This document shows positions 54,326-63,456 of a stretch of DNA of 64,000 nt, one piece after another (within the stretch, counting starts at the first letter, position 1; the number at the start of each line of letters is the position of its first letter). Both the position numbers and the translations under genes were made by a program. Source of the stretch: Butyrivibrio sp. WCD3002 (GTDB lineage: Bacteria; Bacillota; Clostridia; Lachnospirales; Lachnospiraceae); contig NZ_KE384156.1 of assembly GCF_000424265.1 (NCBI RefSeq), positions 1,795 through 65,794 on the forward strand, written 5' to 3'. Below the pieces are notes generated by a model. The model searched no databases, had not been told where the DNA came from, and worked only from the letters and a program-made list of their open reading frames with translations.

Positions 54326-56431
54326 TTAAATATAGTTCATAAGTGAATCCTTACTGATTTTTCCCGTTGCCATAAGAGCTGCCTGATAGGTCAGCTGAGC
54401 TGTTGCAAGCTTTGTTGCCGTCTCCGCAAGATCAGCATCTTCATTATCGGACTGAAGTGTTTTAAAGGTTGTTGTCTGATCCTGAAGTCTTGAATCAATA
54501 AGCTCAAGTCTCTTACTTCTTGCGCCGTTATCTGTTACCGCAACATTGGCTATATCAAGGGCCTTCTGGATACTGGATATTTTGTGTTCAAATTCCTCCT
54601 GAATGTTCTGCCTTAGATAATCGTAGGATTTCTGGCAGGCATCTATCTCATTCTGAACAGCTCTCCTCTCCTTTTCATCGGTGAGGGTTTCAAGCTTTTC
54701 CTTAAGAGTCTTCATTGTTGTGTTTATGATCTTTATGTTGGATGCCATCTGGGTAAGATCGTATACATCTCTCTTCATTGTGGTTGTGAAAACAGATGTT
54801 GCAGTTGTATTAATTGTGATCTTCTGCGCGTATCCAACATCGTACTGAATCTCATGATCACTGGAGCCGCCGTTGTAAATAACGCCTTCGCCATCCACAC
54901 ATGCAAACAGGTTCTGAGGTCTGATATCGCCTTCAAGCCACTCCTTCTTGTCATATGCAACATCAATGGTATTCGCATTTTTGATAAAAGGAAGTGCTGC
55001 AAGCTTTTCCTTTAGTGAATCATTTAGAAGAAGCTCTCCTGTCTTGGCATTTAAATACACAACTGTACCTGTATCGTCATTGGTGAGATCCTTATAGGCT
55101 GCATCAATCTCATCCTCAGTGGAGGTGCTGTAAATAATGTGCTTTGAATCTATCTCAACAGTTGTCTCCCTGTAGGAGGAATGCATGCTTCCGTTATCTG
55201 TTACCTGAAGAACGGTCTTCGTGCGGTTACCGTTTTCATCATCGTCGGTAGCCTTCTCTACTGTATATGTGCCGTCACCATTTACCGTTACCATGAAGCC
55301 GTGATCTGTCTCAACCTTGTACTGCTGCCCAACAGGAGCAAGAAGCGGTACTGTAACGGATGTGTTTTCATCATCAGAAAATGCAAGGGTTGAAATGCTT
55401 GTGGTTGACATGGATACGATTGCCTGCTGGATTCCTTCGGGAATATCCACTTCTCCATCACCGTCATCATCTGTAAGAACGCCGTCCTTACTTACTTCAA
55501 ACTGGTAAATATCATAAGTTCTGTTGTCCGTCACATTGAGTATATAGCCTCTCTCAGGATGTCTCTTGCTGGCAACCTCTGCCGTATAAGTATAATCGCC
55601 GATAGTAACGGAATAATCATTTGAGAGAGGAATATATGCCTTCTGCTCAACGCCGTCAGCATTAACAAAGGTCAGATCAAAATATGTAAGATTCGTATCT
55701 GTTATTGAGGATGTAGCTGTCTGAGTGAGATTTTCTCTGAACTTAAGCTGAGCCGTATGTCCGTCGCCCACTGTGTAGTCAAGATTGTCGTAGGATAATC
55801 TTACTCTTCCAACCTCTATCTGATGGATATCATTCTCTGTATTTGAATTTGTATAAAGACCTTCATAAGGAGTCTCAAGAACATTTCCCGCATCCAGATA
55901 CTGAAGATTAAGAGTTCTGATGGATTTACTGATGTCCTCTGCATTAAACTCATCATTTATGTCGGTGAAGTTTTCAGTTGTAGGTCCGTCGTAGGAAAGT
56001 GTAGTGTCTGTGCGGTAGCCTGTAAAAATATATCTTCCTGCAAAATCCACATTTCCTGTTGAATAATATTCCTTTGACAGAGCATTAAGCTGTGTGATGA
56101 TGGTCTCAAGATCATCCATTGTAAGATCCTTGTTGGCACCCCTTGTTGCCTGGGAAATGGCATCAGTAAGAACGTCCGTAATTGTGGAAAGTGCATCCTC
56201 AGTTACGTCCAACCAGCTCTTTGCATCCTTGGAATTTTTCTGATAATACTGATCAAGCTGAGTGACTGTAGATCTCAGTCTTAAAGATCTTATGGCAACA
56301 ACCGGATCGTCTGAAGGACGGTTTATCTTTTTGCCTGTGGCCATCTGTGTGCTGACCTCGTCCTCAGCTACCTTGTTGTTGTTAATGTTGTAAAGGGAGT
56401 TGTTGCTCATGATCTTATTGGTGATTCTCAT
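54326..56431 (-). CDS. flgL: Flagellar hook-associated protein 3, enlarged
   Basis: The start is set at 56431 (MRITNKIMSNNSLYNINNNK) behind AAGAGGAAT. The 701-residue junction protein joins hook to filament. The helical N-terminal D0/D1 spans 1 to about 140 and the C-terminal D1/D0 about 570-701 (ending ATAQLTYQAALMATGKISKD). Common FlgL proteins have about 300-500 residues. The extra length is a beta-rich insertion at about 190-560, which would be exposed. It is cotranscribed after the two flgK genes. Confidence 0.93.
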   Translation of the reverse strand: MRITNKIMSNNSLYNINNNKVAEDEVSTQMATGKKINRPSDDPVVAIRSLRLRSTVTQLDQYYQKNSKDAKSWLDVTEDALSTITDVLTDAISQATRGANKDLTMDDLETIITQLNALSKEYYSTGNVDFAGRYIFTGYRTDTTLSYDGPTTENFTDINDEFNAEDISKSIRTLNLQYLDAGNVLETPYEGLYTNSNTENDIHQIEVGRVRLSYDNLDYTVGDGHTAQLKFRENLTQTATSSITDTNLTYFDLTFVNADGVEQKAYIPLSNDYSVTIGDYTYTAEVASKRHPERGYILNVTDNRTYDIYQFEVSKDGVLTDDDGDGEVDIPEGIQQAIVSMSTTSISTLAFSDDENTSVTVPLLAPVGQQYKVETDHGFMVTVNGDGTYTVEKATDDDENGNRTKTVLQVTDNGSMHSSYRETTVEIDSKHIIYSTSTEDEIDAAYKDLTNDDTGTVVYLNAKTGELLLNDSLKEKLAALPFIKNANTIDVAYDKKEWLEGDIRPQNLFACVDGEGVIYNGGSSDHEIQYDVGYAQKITINTTATSVFTTTMKRDVYDLTQMASNIKIINTTMKTLKEKLETLTDEKERRAVQNEIDACQKSYDYLRQNIQEEFEHKISSIQKALDIANVAVTDNGARSKRLELIDSRLQDQTTTFKTLQSDNEDADLAETATKLATAQLTYQAALMATGKISKDSLMNYI

Positions 56432-56524
56432 GGTTATTCCTCTTGGCGTACCGATCATGAATCCTTTCTTATCTGTCCGCTTATTATGCTACCCAACGCT
56501 CCCTGTCAGGTCTTTGTTACAACT

Positions 56525-58381
56525 TTATACTCCTGTTTCAAGTATCAGTCTGTCATATACCTTTGTAAGAGTATTTATCATTTTTGAGTTAAGTGTGTAT
56601 GAATGCTCAAACTGTACAAGAGCTGATGCTTCTTCGTCGGAGTCAACACCCATAACCGAAAGTCTCTGATTCTGAATAGTGTTCTCAAGGGCTGTGTAGG
56701 TCTCCTCAAGAGTATTGGAATTACTTGTATTCAGTGCCACATCTCCAAGTACCTTATCCAAGAACTCTCCGCTGGTTGCACCTCTGAACATCTCCTCCTT
56801 TGTAAGGAATTCGTACAGATGCTTGATATTCAGATATTCCGACTCACCCTCTGTAACATCCATCTTAGTTGCCAGAAGATCTGCATTTGCTTTCACTTCC
56901 CTTGCCACTATGAAATTACCTGCAGTAACCTCATAATAGCCTTTATTATTTGAAAGACTTGTGAGGGCTTCAAATGAATACTGTGCGCTCGAATCCATGT
57001 TGCTGGTACCTGTAAGAACGTACTGGCCCTCCATGGAATCAGAGGTGTAGCCCTTAGTCATGATGTCATTTACGCTAGCTGAAAATCTTCTTACCCAGTC
57101 ATTCATCTGCTGCATGTAGTAGGGTATGCCCTGATAATCAAAGGCACCTCCCACCTGGGCTGTTCTTCCCGTAGGTGGAATTGTGGATCTGGTACTGTCT
57201 GCTGTCAGCTTAAAGGTATATGTATCTCCGCCATCATATTCCCAGCCTTCATAGGAATAAATCTTACTTGCCACCTCCAGCTTACCTGCACCGGGAAGTG
57301 TGCATTTGTTCATATCCATAAGATCAGGATTTGATACCTTTATGGTAACTGTGGTAATTCCTGTAACAGTGTCTTTTATGGCTCTTACAACCTCACCGTT
57401 AAAGTAGAAGTTGTTATTACCCTCTCTCATATCTATAAGGCCCTGAAGCTCTCCGCCTATAAGCTTATTATCCAGGTCAAAGTGATCAAGCTTGGCTGTG
57501 CTGTCGCCTTCCTTGAAATTTGATGGTGCCCATTTAATATCATATAGTCCCTCAAGGTCACTCTGGTTTACATTTTCATTGGGTTCTCTTGCAACACATA
57601 TAAGCTTTCTGAAAGAGTTGGTATCAAGAAGCTGCTGTCCGCCTGCGATACTTACGCGAAGTCTTGTGGCTCCGGTTTCACGGTCAGGCTGATTAACATC
57701 CACTACCTTTGTTTCTGTTACCTCGATATCAACTATCTTGGACAGCTTATCAAGAAGCTCATCTCTCTGATCTCTTAATTCATTCGCCTTTGATCCCTGC
57801 ATCTCAATGACGTTTATCTGCTCGTTCAGGGAACATATCTGCTGAGCATAGGAATTTATGGTGTCGCAGTCCATCTTTATCTCCTGGTTAATGTCATTCT
57901 GGAGATTCTGAAGAGATGTGGACATGTGATTAAAGTAATCTGTGATCTGAGAAACAGATGATACGAAGGTTGCCTTTGATTCCGATGTTCCGGAAGCCTT
58001 CATAACATCCTGAAGCGCTGCCTCCATCTTGGAAAACAGACTTGAAAATCCGGTAGTACCATCATCCTTAAAGTATTCCTGAGTCAACTGATTAAAGTAA
58101 TTTCTCTGAGTAACTCTTCCAAGAAGAGACTCGTTATCTCTATACTTGTTGTCATAGAACTGATCCCTTATTCTTTCGATAGAGATGGTATCTACACCTG
58201 CTCCGGCTGTTCCGTATGTGGTAAAAACTCTCAGGGCATCAGATGCCTGCTGTTCCACCTTCTGACGGGAATAGCTGTCTGTATTGGCATTTGCAATATT
58301 ATTGGCAGTGGTGTTAAGCGCTGCATTTGCTGCTCTTAATCCCGATGCTGCAATATTTAGTCCAAAAAATGTTGAAGGCAT
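56525..58381 (-). CDS. flgK: FlgK-like hook-associated protein 1, second copy
   Basis: A 618-residue hook-filament junction protein. The N-terminal motif is NIAASGLRAANAALNTTANN followed by IANANTDSYSRQ. A long helical D1 and beta domains (about 240-470) follow. A C-terminal D0 includes LVQFEHSYTLNSKMINTLTK, where the usual form is LQFQQAYQASAK. It lies 14 nt after the other flgK-like gene and before flgL. The two share the ends but differ in the middle. Confidence 0.92.
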   Translation of the reverse strand: MPSTFFGLNIAASGLRAANAALNTTANNIANANTDSYSRQKVEQQASDALRVFTTYGTAGAGVDTISIERIRDQFYDNKYRDNESLLGRVTQRNYFNQLTQEYFKDDGTTGFSSLFSKMEAALQDVMKASGTSESKATFVSSVSQITDYFNHMSTSLQNLQNDINQEIKMDCDTINSYAQQICSLNEQINVIEMQGSKANELRDQRDELLDKLSKIVDIEVTETKVVDVNQPDRETGATRLRVSIAGGQQLLDTNSFRKLICVAREPNENVNQSDLEGLYDIKWAPSNFKEGDSTAKLDHFDLDNKLIGGELQGLIDMREGNNNFYFNGEVVRAIKDTVTGITTVTIKVSNPDLMDMNKCTLPGAGKLEVASKIYSYEGWEYDGGDTYTFKLTADSTRSTIPPTGRTAQVGGAFDYQGIPYYMQQMNDWVRRFSASVNDIMTKGYTSDSMEGQYVLTGTSNMDSSAQYSFEALTSLSNNKGYYEVTAGNFIVAREVKANADLLATKMDVTEGESEYLNIKHLYEFLTKEEMFRGATSGEFLDKVLGDVALNTSNSNTLEETYTALENTIQNQRLSVMGVDSDEEASALVQFEHSYTLNSKMINTLTKVYDRLILETGV

Positions 58382-58394
58382 AGGTTATCCTTTC

Positions 58395-60080
58395 TCAACT
58401 TCCCAGAGCGGTTACGATATGTTCAAGCATTTCGCTTACTACATTTATATATCTGCTGGATGCGTTAAATGCGTTCTGGAATTCAATCATGTACTCAAGC
58501 TCTTCATCACTTGATACTCCAACGATCTGCTCTCTCGCATTTTCAACCGCATCAACTGTCAGCTCCTGATTAGCTTTGATTCCCTTGTAAACATCACCTG
58601 AGTTAGCCACCTGACCTATCAGCATATTGTAATATCCAAGAAAATCTGTCTTTGTTGCTACGTTTGGATTTATTAAATAATCGGCCGTTGTGAATGCTTT
58701 CTTTAGCTTTTCAACGGTTTCATTATCCTCACTTCCATCCTCAAGTATAAATTTCATCGAGGTAGGCTCTTCCAAATACATGGGATTTACACCCAGATTA
58801 GTAATGATATATCCCTTTTTATTTGTCCCCGCCTTGTGGTCCTCATCTATGTCATAGTTGAGACAGTCTTCTTCGTTTAAAATCTTGAAAAGATCGTAGT
58901 CCGAAGCATTTCCTTCCACCTGTCCAAGGTTTACCGGATTGCTTCCGGCCTCTTCGTATATCTTATTTATCTCCTGACAGATATTCTTGATCATCTGATC
59001 GAATTCTGCTTCCACATTCATGATTACTGACTGGGAGATGTTGGTGTTATAATATGAGCCTGTTGCGTCATCAGTAATATCATGATAGGTTGCGTGGTGA
59101 TCACCTCTTGCAAGAAGTGTCGATCTCAGTTTTCCTATATCTGTATTCATTGAGGTTGCGATGGGCTGGCTTAAGTCATAAACCTTTGCTCCTGTTATAT
59201 CTGTAACCTCCCACTCGCCTCTTACGGAATTATATTCCTTCTTTGCTGCAAATTCCCAATAGGGAGTGTTGTAATTAACAGGGCTTCCGCCCTTATCAGC
59301 TGTCAGCACGTTATCGCATGCCATATGATTAACGTGATCTGTTGTTACAAACTGTGTACCTTCAAACTGTACGAGAACGTTCCCGAAAACATCCTCGTAG
59401 TAGCTTATACGTCCCAGCTCTCCAAGCTTATCAAGGAGAAGATTTCTCTCATCTCTAAGGTCATTGGCGTGTTCCTGATGTCCTGACTCAATCTCAACGA
59501 TCTGAAGATTAAGATCCTTTATCTTGTCACCGATTTTGTTGATTTCTTCAACAATCTCAGGAATTGTTTTATCCATGTTGTCCTGATAGTTTGTGAAGCC
59601 TTCATATACGCTCTGAGCTCTTGTGATGAACTCATTAGCTCTTGTTACCATCATGCTCTGGTTAACAGCTGAGGTAGGATTTTTACTGAGCTCCTGTATT
59701 GCAACCCACAGATTATTAAGGGAATCTGCAAACTCATTGCCGTTCATCTCCTGGAGCTGATCTTCAATTTCCTCAAGGGTAGTTACGGAAACATTATAAA
59801 ATTCTTCTCTTCCTGATTCCTGTCTGTAGCTCTGATCAAGGAAAAGACTTCTGACCTGTTTACAGTTATTGTAAACAACACCGAGACCTGTCTGCTTCCA
59901 GGAAATAACCCGGTGATCCTTCTCGGTAGTTATATATGGCCTTGTACCCTGTGATACCTGCTGCCTGGTATAACCTTCGGTATCTATATTTGCCATGTTA
60001 TGCGCTGTGGTATTAAGAGCAGACTGTGATGTCTGTATACCGGATGCGCCTATGTATAAACTTCCCATTAAAGATGCCAT
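58395..60080 (-). CDS. flgK: FlgK-like hook-associated protein 1, first copy
   Basis: A 561-residue protein starting MASLMGSLYIGASGIQTSQS, with ALNTTAHNMANIDTEGYTRQ (rod/hook-type N-terminus) and a C-terminal EYMIEFQNAFNASSRYINVV. Its own sigma-28 promoter ends only about 20 nt before the ATG, and CGGAGG is the ribosome site. Having two tandem FlgK-type genes suggests two junction rings or a division of labour between ordinary and long flagellins. This is inference. Confidence 0.92.
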   Translation of the reverse strand: MASLMGSLYIGASGIQTSQSALNTTAHNMANIDTEGYTRQQVSQGTRPYITTEKDHRVISWKQTGLGVVYNNCKQVRSLFLDQSYRQESGREEFYNVSVTTLEEIEDQLQEMNGNEFADSLNNLWVAIQELSKNPTSAVNQSMMVTRANEFITRAQSVYEGFTNYQDNMDKTIPEIVEEINKIGDKIKDLNLQIVEIESGHQEHANDLRDERNLLLDKLGELGRISYYEDVFGNVLVQFEGTQFVTTDHVNHMACDNVLTADKGGSPVNYNTPYWEFAAKKEYNSVRGEWEVTDITGAKVYDLSQPIATSMNTDIGKLRSTLLARGDHHATYHDITDDATGSYYNTNISQSVIMNVEAEFDQMIKNICQEINKIYEEAGSNPVNLGQVEGNASDYDLFKILNEEDCLNYDIDEDHKAGTNKKGYIITNLGVNPMYLEEPTSMKFILEDGSEDNETVEKLKKAFTTADYLINPNVATKTDFLGYYNMLIGQVANSGDVYKGIKANQELTVDAVENAREQIVGVSSDEELEYMIEFQNAFNASSRYINVVSEMLEHIVTALGS

Positions 60081-60103
60081 AAAAATACCTCCGACTAATA
60101 TTT

Positions 60104-60130
60104 ATATCGGAGGTTTTAAAAGTTTCTTTA
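60104..60130 (-). promoter_or_regulatory. Sigma-28 promoter of flgK copy 1
   Basis: On the minus strand TAAA, a 15-nt spacer and TCCGATAT, continuing AAAT. It lies in the gap after flgN, giving a leader of about 16 nt. Confidence 0.85.
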
Positions 60131-60172
60131 TGCTTTTGTTCACGCTTTTTGCGGATTTTTCAAGGTTTTTGC

Positions 60173-60694
60173 TTACTGCTTGGCGTCAAAACGCCCTGTC
60201 ATGGCAACACCTATCCTGTCGCCTCTGGTTCCGGCATACCTTGTATAATTTGCTGTTTCAGGAGCTCTTCTTGCAGACTGAATGATGTTCATTTCATACT
60301 GAACCATCTCAAGGGAGCTTTGAAGAAGCATCTGGTTCTGATCATTTACTCTCTGAACATTTGTGGATACTTCCTTTAATCTGTCCCTTTTTATTGCGAG
60401 AGCCTTCTGCTCGGCAGGTCTTGAATTAAGCATTCTTACGAGATCTGTAAGCTTAAGGTCATTACCCTTTTCGCCTATTACCTCGGCTATGTTGTCCATC
60501 ACGCCTTCACGTTCCTTGTCCACAGCATTTATAAATGACACAACAACCTGTTCATCCTCTGTGATTTTGGAAAGCTCCTTAAGATCTCTTTGAATGATGA
60601 CAGGAGTTTTTCTGGAGGAAAGTTCCAGAAGCTTTTCATATAGCGCACATTCTCTGTCTAGCACATCAACTAAATTCTCTAATAAACTGGACAC
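60173..60694 (-). CDS. flgN: FlgN family export chaperone
   Basis: A 173-residue helical protein: LLENLVDVLDRECALYEKLL, then KTPVIIQRDLKELSKITEDE and a C-terminal helix pair (LLQSSLEMVQYEMNIIQSAR). FlgN binds FlgK and FlgL and delivers them to the export gate. It sits between flgM and flgK, the usual order. A terminator-like hairpin separates it from flgM. Confidence 0.88.
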   Translation of the reverse strand: MSSLLENLVDVLDRECALYEKLLELSSRKTPVIIQRDLKELSKITEDEQVVVSFINAVDKEREGVMDNIAEVIGEKGNDLKLTDLVRMLNSRPAEQKALAIKRDRLKEVSTNVQRVNDQNQMLLQSSLEMVQYEMNIIQSARRAPETANYTRYAGTRGDRIGVAMTGRFDAKQ

Positions 60695-60730
60695 TATAAA
60701 GCCCTCCTCTCATCTATCTCAAGGCATAAC

Positions 60731-60781
60731 AAAAGAGCCCGCTTCACCCCTGGAGCTAACCACTTAAGTTAAGCCGGCTCT
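60731..60781 (-). terminator. Terminator-like hairpin between flgM and flgN
   Basis: AGAGCCGGCTT pairs with AAGCGGGCTCT around a 28-nt loop, followed by TTTTGTT on the minus strand. Partial read-through would lower flgN and flgK relative to flgM; flgK copy 1 also has its own promoter. Confidence 0.65.
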
Positions 60782-60805
60782 ATTAGTTCTTTATTAAATT
60801 GGACA

Positions 60806-61087
60806 TTAGCCAAATGATTCGCTGAGTTTAGCGAGGAGCTTATCTGCGAAATCCTCTCCGCTAACGTCATACGTTCCGTTTTGAATAGCAGCCTTAATAG
60901 GCGCTGTTACGTCCTCCCTGACATCCGGAGCTTCTTTCACAGCCTGCTTGGCAACCTGAATATCTTTGCCAATTGAAGATATCTTAAGAGTGTCAGAAAC
61001 ACTATTAGTCTTCTCCGTCTTCGCGGTCTTATTCACTTTGCCGGTGCCATAAACCTGTTGAATCTGGCTGTAAGCTTCTATACGCAT
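60806..61087 (-). CDS. flgM: Anti-sigma-28 factor FlgM
   Basis: A 93-residue protein with a disordered N-terminus and helical C-terminal sigma-binding region (DVREDVTAPIKAAIQNGTYD, then VSGEDFADKLLAKLSESF). It holds sigma-28 until the hook is finished and is then exported. AAGGAGG precedes the ATG. Two sigma-28 promoters precede it, giving the classic negative feedback. It heads the late flagellar run. Confidence 0.92.
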   Translation of the reverse strand: MRIEAYSQIQQVYGTGKVNKTAKTEKTNSVSDTLKISSIGKDIQVAKQAVKEAPDVREDVTAPIKAAIQNGTYDVSGEDFADKLLAKLSESFG

Positions 61088-61132
61088 ATTCTTGTCCTCC
61101 TTCCTTGGAGAATTTCTTCAGTTCTACTACAT

Positions 61133-61159
61133 TTATCGGCGTATTATTCTTTTACTTTA
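61133..61159 (-). promoter_or_regulatory. Proximal sigma-28 promoter of flgM
   Basis: On the minus strand TAAA, a 15-nt spacer and GCCGATAA, a full match to the general sigma-28 consensus. The leader would be about 38 nt. Confidence 0.88.
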
Positions 61160-61303
61160 GATGTATTTGGAATTTTTTTCAAATATTGTAGAAAAATTTT
61201 TTTCCACACACAATCTTGTTAGTAAAAAAATCATTACACACTATATTGTAGTATGCTGCAGGAAAACCCAAGGTATTGTACTTTTTCTTCCCCACCGCTA
61301 ATA

Positions 61304-61335
61304 ATATCGGACAGCTTTCCAAAAAACTTAACCCC
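61304..61335 (-). promoter_or_regulatory. Distal sigma-28 promoter upstream of flgM
   Basis: On the minus strand GGGGTTAAG, a 15-nt spacer and TCCGATAT. It shares the A-rich GGGGTTAA block with flagellin promoters 1 and 2. The leader to flgM would be about 210 nt. The region between (61160-61303) is AT-rich with no ORF. Confidence 0.75.
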
Positions 61336-61414
61336 TTTTTCAAAAAAAAATTTATTTTTTTTTTAGATTTTGAATTACAATAGTACATATTTGTAAAACG
61401 TTTAAGGAGGTCAT

Positions 61415-62719
61415 ATGAGCAAACTAACAAAAGAGGATATATTCAGGATTGTCGATGAAGAGGATGTGGCTTTTATCAGACTTCAATTCTGCGATATCTA
61501 CGGTACTCCCAAAAATATAGCTATCACTGCAAATCAGCTTGAGGCTGCTCTTAACAACGAGTGCTTCTTTGATGGTTCAGCAATAGAAGGTTTTGGCCAG
61601 GATCTTGACAGCGATCTGTATCTCTATCCGGATCTTGACAGCTTCCAGATATATCCCTGGCGCCCTCAGAGCGGCAAAGTTGCCAGAATGTTCTGCGACA
61701 TATATACCTCTGAGAGGAAACCCTATGAAGGGGATCCGAGATATATTCTGAAAAAGGTTTTATCCCGTGCAGATGAAATGGGACTTTCCTTTAAGGCTGA
61801 TCCCGAACTGGAATTTTTCCTGTTCGATTTAGATGATGAAGGACAGCCCACCACCAACACCCATGAAAGAGCAGGCTATTTTGATCTTGCTCCCGCAGAT
61901 CAGGGTGAAAATGTCCGCCGCGATATCATAATGAACTTAGAAGAGCTTGATTTTAATATCACATCATCCCATCACGAAATCTCTCCTGCCCAGCACGAGA
62001 TAGATTTTACCGAGGATAATGCGGAGATAATGGCAGATAAGATCATGACCTTCAAGATGGCAGTTAAGACAATTGCCAAAAGGCATGGTCTGTATGCAAC
62101 CTTTATGCCAAAGCCAAAGGAAGGCATCAACGGTTCAGGTATGCATATAAACATCCTCTGCGAGGATAATGTAGGAAAGGATCTCTTTGCAGACGGAAGT
62201 GAATTATCCGATACAGCAAAGCATTTCATAGCCGGTATTTTACAGCACATCAAGGGTATGACACTGGTAACCAATCCCCTTGTTAATTCTTATAAGAGAC
62301 TTGTACCGGGATATGACGCACCTGTTTTCATTTCCTGGTCATCATCTTCATCAAACCGCAGTGCCCTTATAAGAGTACATTCTGCCAAGAGCAGCGGTAT
62401 TCGAATTGAGCTTAGAAACCCGGATGCTACAAGCAATCCCTATCTTGCACTGGCTCTTATTCTGGCTGCAGGTATGGAGGGCATTGAGAAAAAGCTCACC
62501 CCTCCTGATGAACTTACTGCAGGCCAGGCAGCTGGTCTCACCACTCTTCCGGAGACCCTTGGCGAAGCAATCGAAGCTTACGGCAACGATTCTTTTGTTA
62601 AGGATATTCTTGGAGAAACTGTTTACACCAAATTCCTTGATTCCAAGAAGAAGGAATGGAAGAATTTCAGAACCTGTGTAACTCAGTGGGAGCTGAAGGA
62701 ATATTTAAGGAACCAGTAA
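61415..62719 (+). CDS. glnA: Glutamine synthetase, type I
   Basis: A 434-residue enzyme that makes glutamine from glutamate, ammonia and ATP. Seen are CDIYGTPKNIAI, DGSAIEGFGQ, ELEFFLFDLDDEGQ, HHEISPAQHEIDF, NGSGMHINI, ELRNPDATSNPYLA and a C-terminal FRTCVTQWELKEY. It lacks the adenylylation Tyr loop of the beta class and fits the GSI-alpha type of Firmicutes, which is feedback-controlled. AAGGAGG lies 6 nt before the ATG. It is divergent from flgM and followed 19 nt later by an ANTAR regulator. Confidence 0.95.
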   Translation: MSKLTKEDIFRIVDEEDVAFIRLQFCDIYGTPKNIAITANQLEAALNNECFFDGSAIEGFGQDLDSDLYLYPDLDSFQIYPWRPQSGKVARMFCDIYTSERKPYEGDPRYILKKVLSRADEMGLSFKADPELEFFLFDLDDEGQPTTNTHERAGYFDLAPADQGENVRRDIIMNLEELDFNITSSHHEISPAQHEIDFTEDNAEIMADKIMTFKMAVKTIAKRHGLYATFMPKPKEGINGSGMHINILCEDNVGKDLFADGSELSDTAKHFIAGILQHIKGMTLVTNPLVNSYKRLVPGYDAPVFISWSSSSSNRSALIRVHSAKSSGIRIELRNPDATSNPYLALALILAAGMEGIEKKLTPPDELTAGQAAGLTTLPETLGEAIEAYGNDSFVKDILGETVYTKFLDSKKKEWKNFRTCVTQWELKEYLRNQ

Positions 62720-62738
62720 CTTCGGGAGATTTTAGAGC

Positions 62739-63284
62739 TTGCAGAACATCATTGTCGCATTTGCATCGCAGACGGATGCCGGAAATTTTAAAAGCATATT
62801 GATGCGTGGCGGTTTTGAACCGGCGTATGTGTGTACCTCCGGTGCCCAGGCACTCTCTGCTATGGAGAATCTGGGCAGTGGAGTAATTGTGTGCGGCTAT
62901 CGTCTTGGTGACATGCTCTACAGCGAGCTTGCCGAAAACATGTCAGAGTATTTCAGTATGCTGCTTATCGCAAGTCCGTCAAAAACTGACGAAGCAGTTT
63001 TCCCGGAAAATATAATCTATCTGCCAACCCCCCTCAAAAAGAACGATCTTATCTCCACTCTTGAGATCATGGTTGAGGGTGTCACAAGACGCAGAAAAAA
63101 GATCAAGGAAAAACACCGTTTCAGAAGCGCCGAGGATCAGAAAATAATCGACTCAGCCAAAGCCCTCCTTATGGAGCGTCACAAAATGACAGAACCCGAG
63201 GCCCATCGTTACCTCCAAAAATGCTCCATGGACTCCGGCACCTCCCTCCTTGAAACCGCCGAAATGATCATCTCACTTGGATAA
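62739..63284 (+). CDS. ANTAR-domain response regulator-like antiterminator
   Basis: A 181-residue protein. Residues 1-110 form a receiver-like domain without the usual phosphorylated Asp context (VIVCGYRLGDMLYSEL). Residues 118-180 are an ANTAR RNA-binding domain (AEDQKIIDSAKALLMERHKM, then TEPEAHRYLQKCSMDSGTSL). The start codon is TTG, with GGGAG upstream. ANTAR proteins bind paired hairpins in leader RNA and prevent termination, often in nitrogen genes. Pairing with glnA is common in clostridia. No obvious ANTAR target is visible in the short glnA leader. Confidence 0.88.
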   Translation: MQNIIVAFASQTDAGNFKSILMRGGFEPAYVCTSGAQALSAMENLGSGVIVCGYRLGDMLYSELAENMSEYFSMLLIASPSKTDEAVFPENIIYLPTPLKKNDLISTLEIMVEGVTRRRKKIKEKHRFRSAEDQKIIDSAKALLMERHKMTEPEAHRYLQKCSMDSGTSLLETAEMIISLG

Positions 63285-63304
63285 CTAGCATCTGCGCTTT
63301 TTTT

Positions 63305-63418
63305 ATTATGCAAAAGGCCCATTGCCTGCTCGTTATGCTCGCTTGTTTTTCTAAAACTTATAGTTCTAAGAAAACAGGCGCTCGCATATAATCGCCGGCA
63401 ATGGGCCTTTTGCATAAT
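63305..63418. repeat. Long hairpin element A
   Basis: A perfect 22-bp inverted repeat (arms 63305-63326 and 63397-63418, core GGCCCATTGCC) encloses 70 nt that themselves pair imperfectly. It may also end the glnA-ANTAR transcript. Much of it reappears inverted in element B. Confidence 0.8.
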
Positions 63419-63456
63419 CTTCTGCACAGATTTAAGTTATCCGAAGCAGTATTCGC

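Noticed and set aside
61160..61414. Possible riboswitch or ANTAR leader between flgM and glnA
   Set aside because: The stretch is AT-rich with long T and A runs; no paired hexaloop hairpins or known riboswitch core could be drawn by eye.
63209..63427. Minus-strand 72-codon frame overlapping the ANTAR gene end
   Set aside because: It overlaps the conserved ANTAR C-terminus and runs through hairpin A; the only support is its likeness to other hairpin-derived frames.
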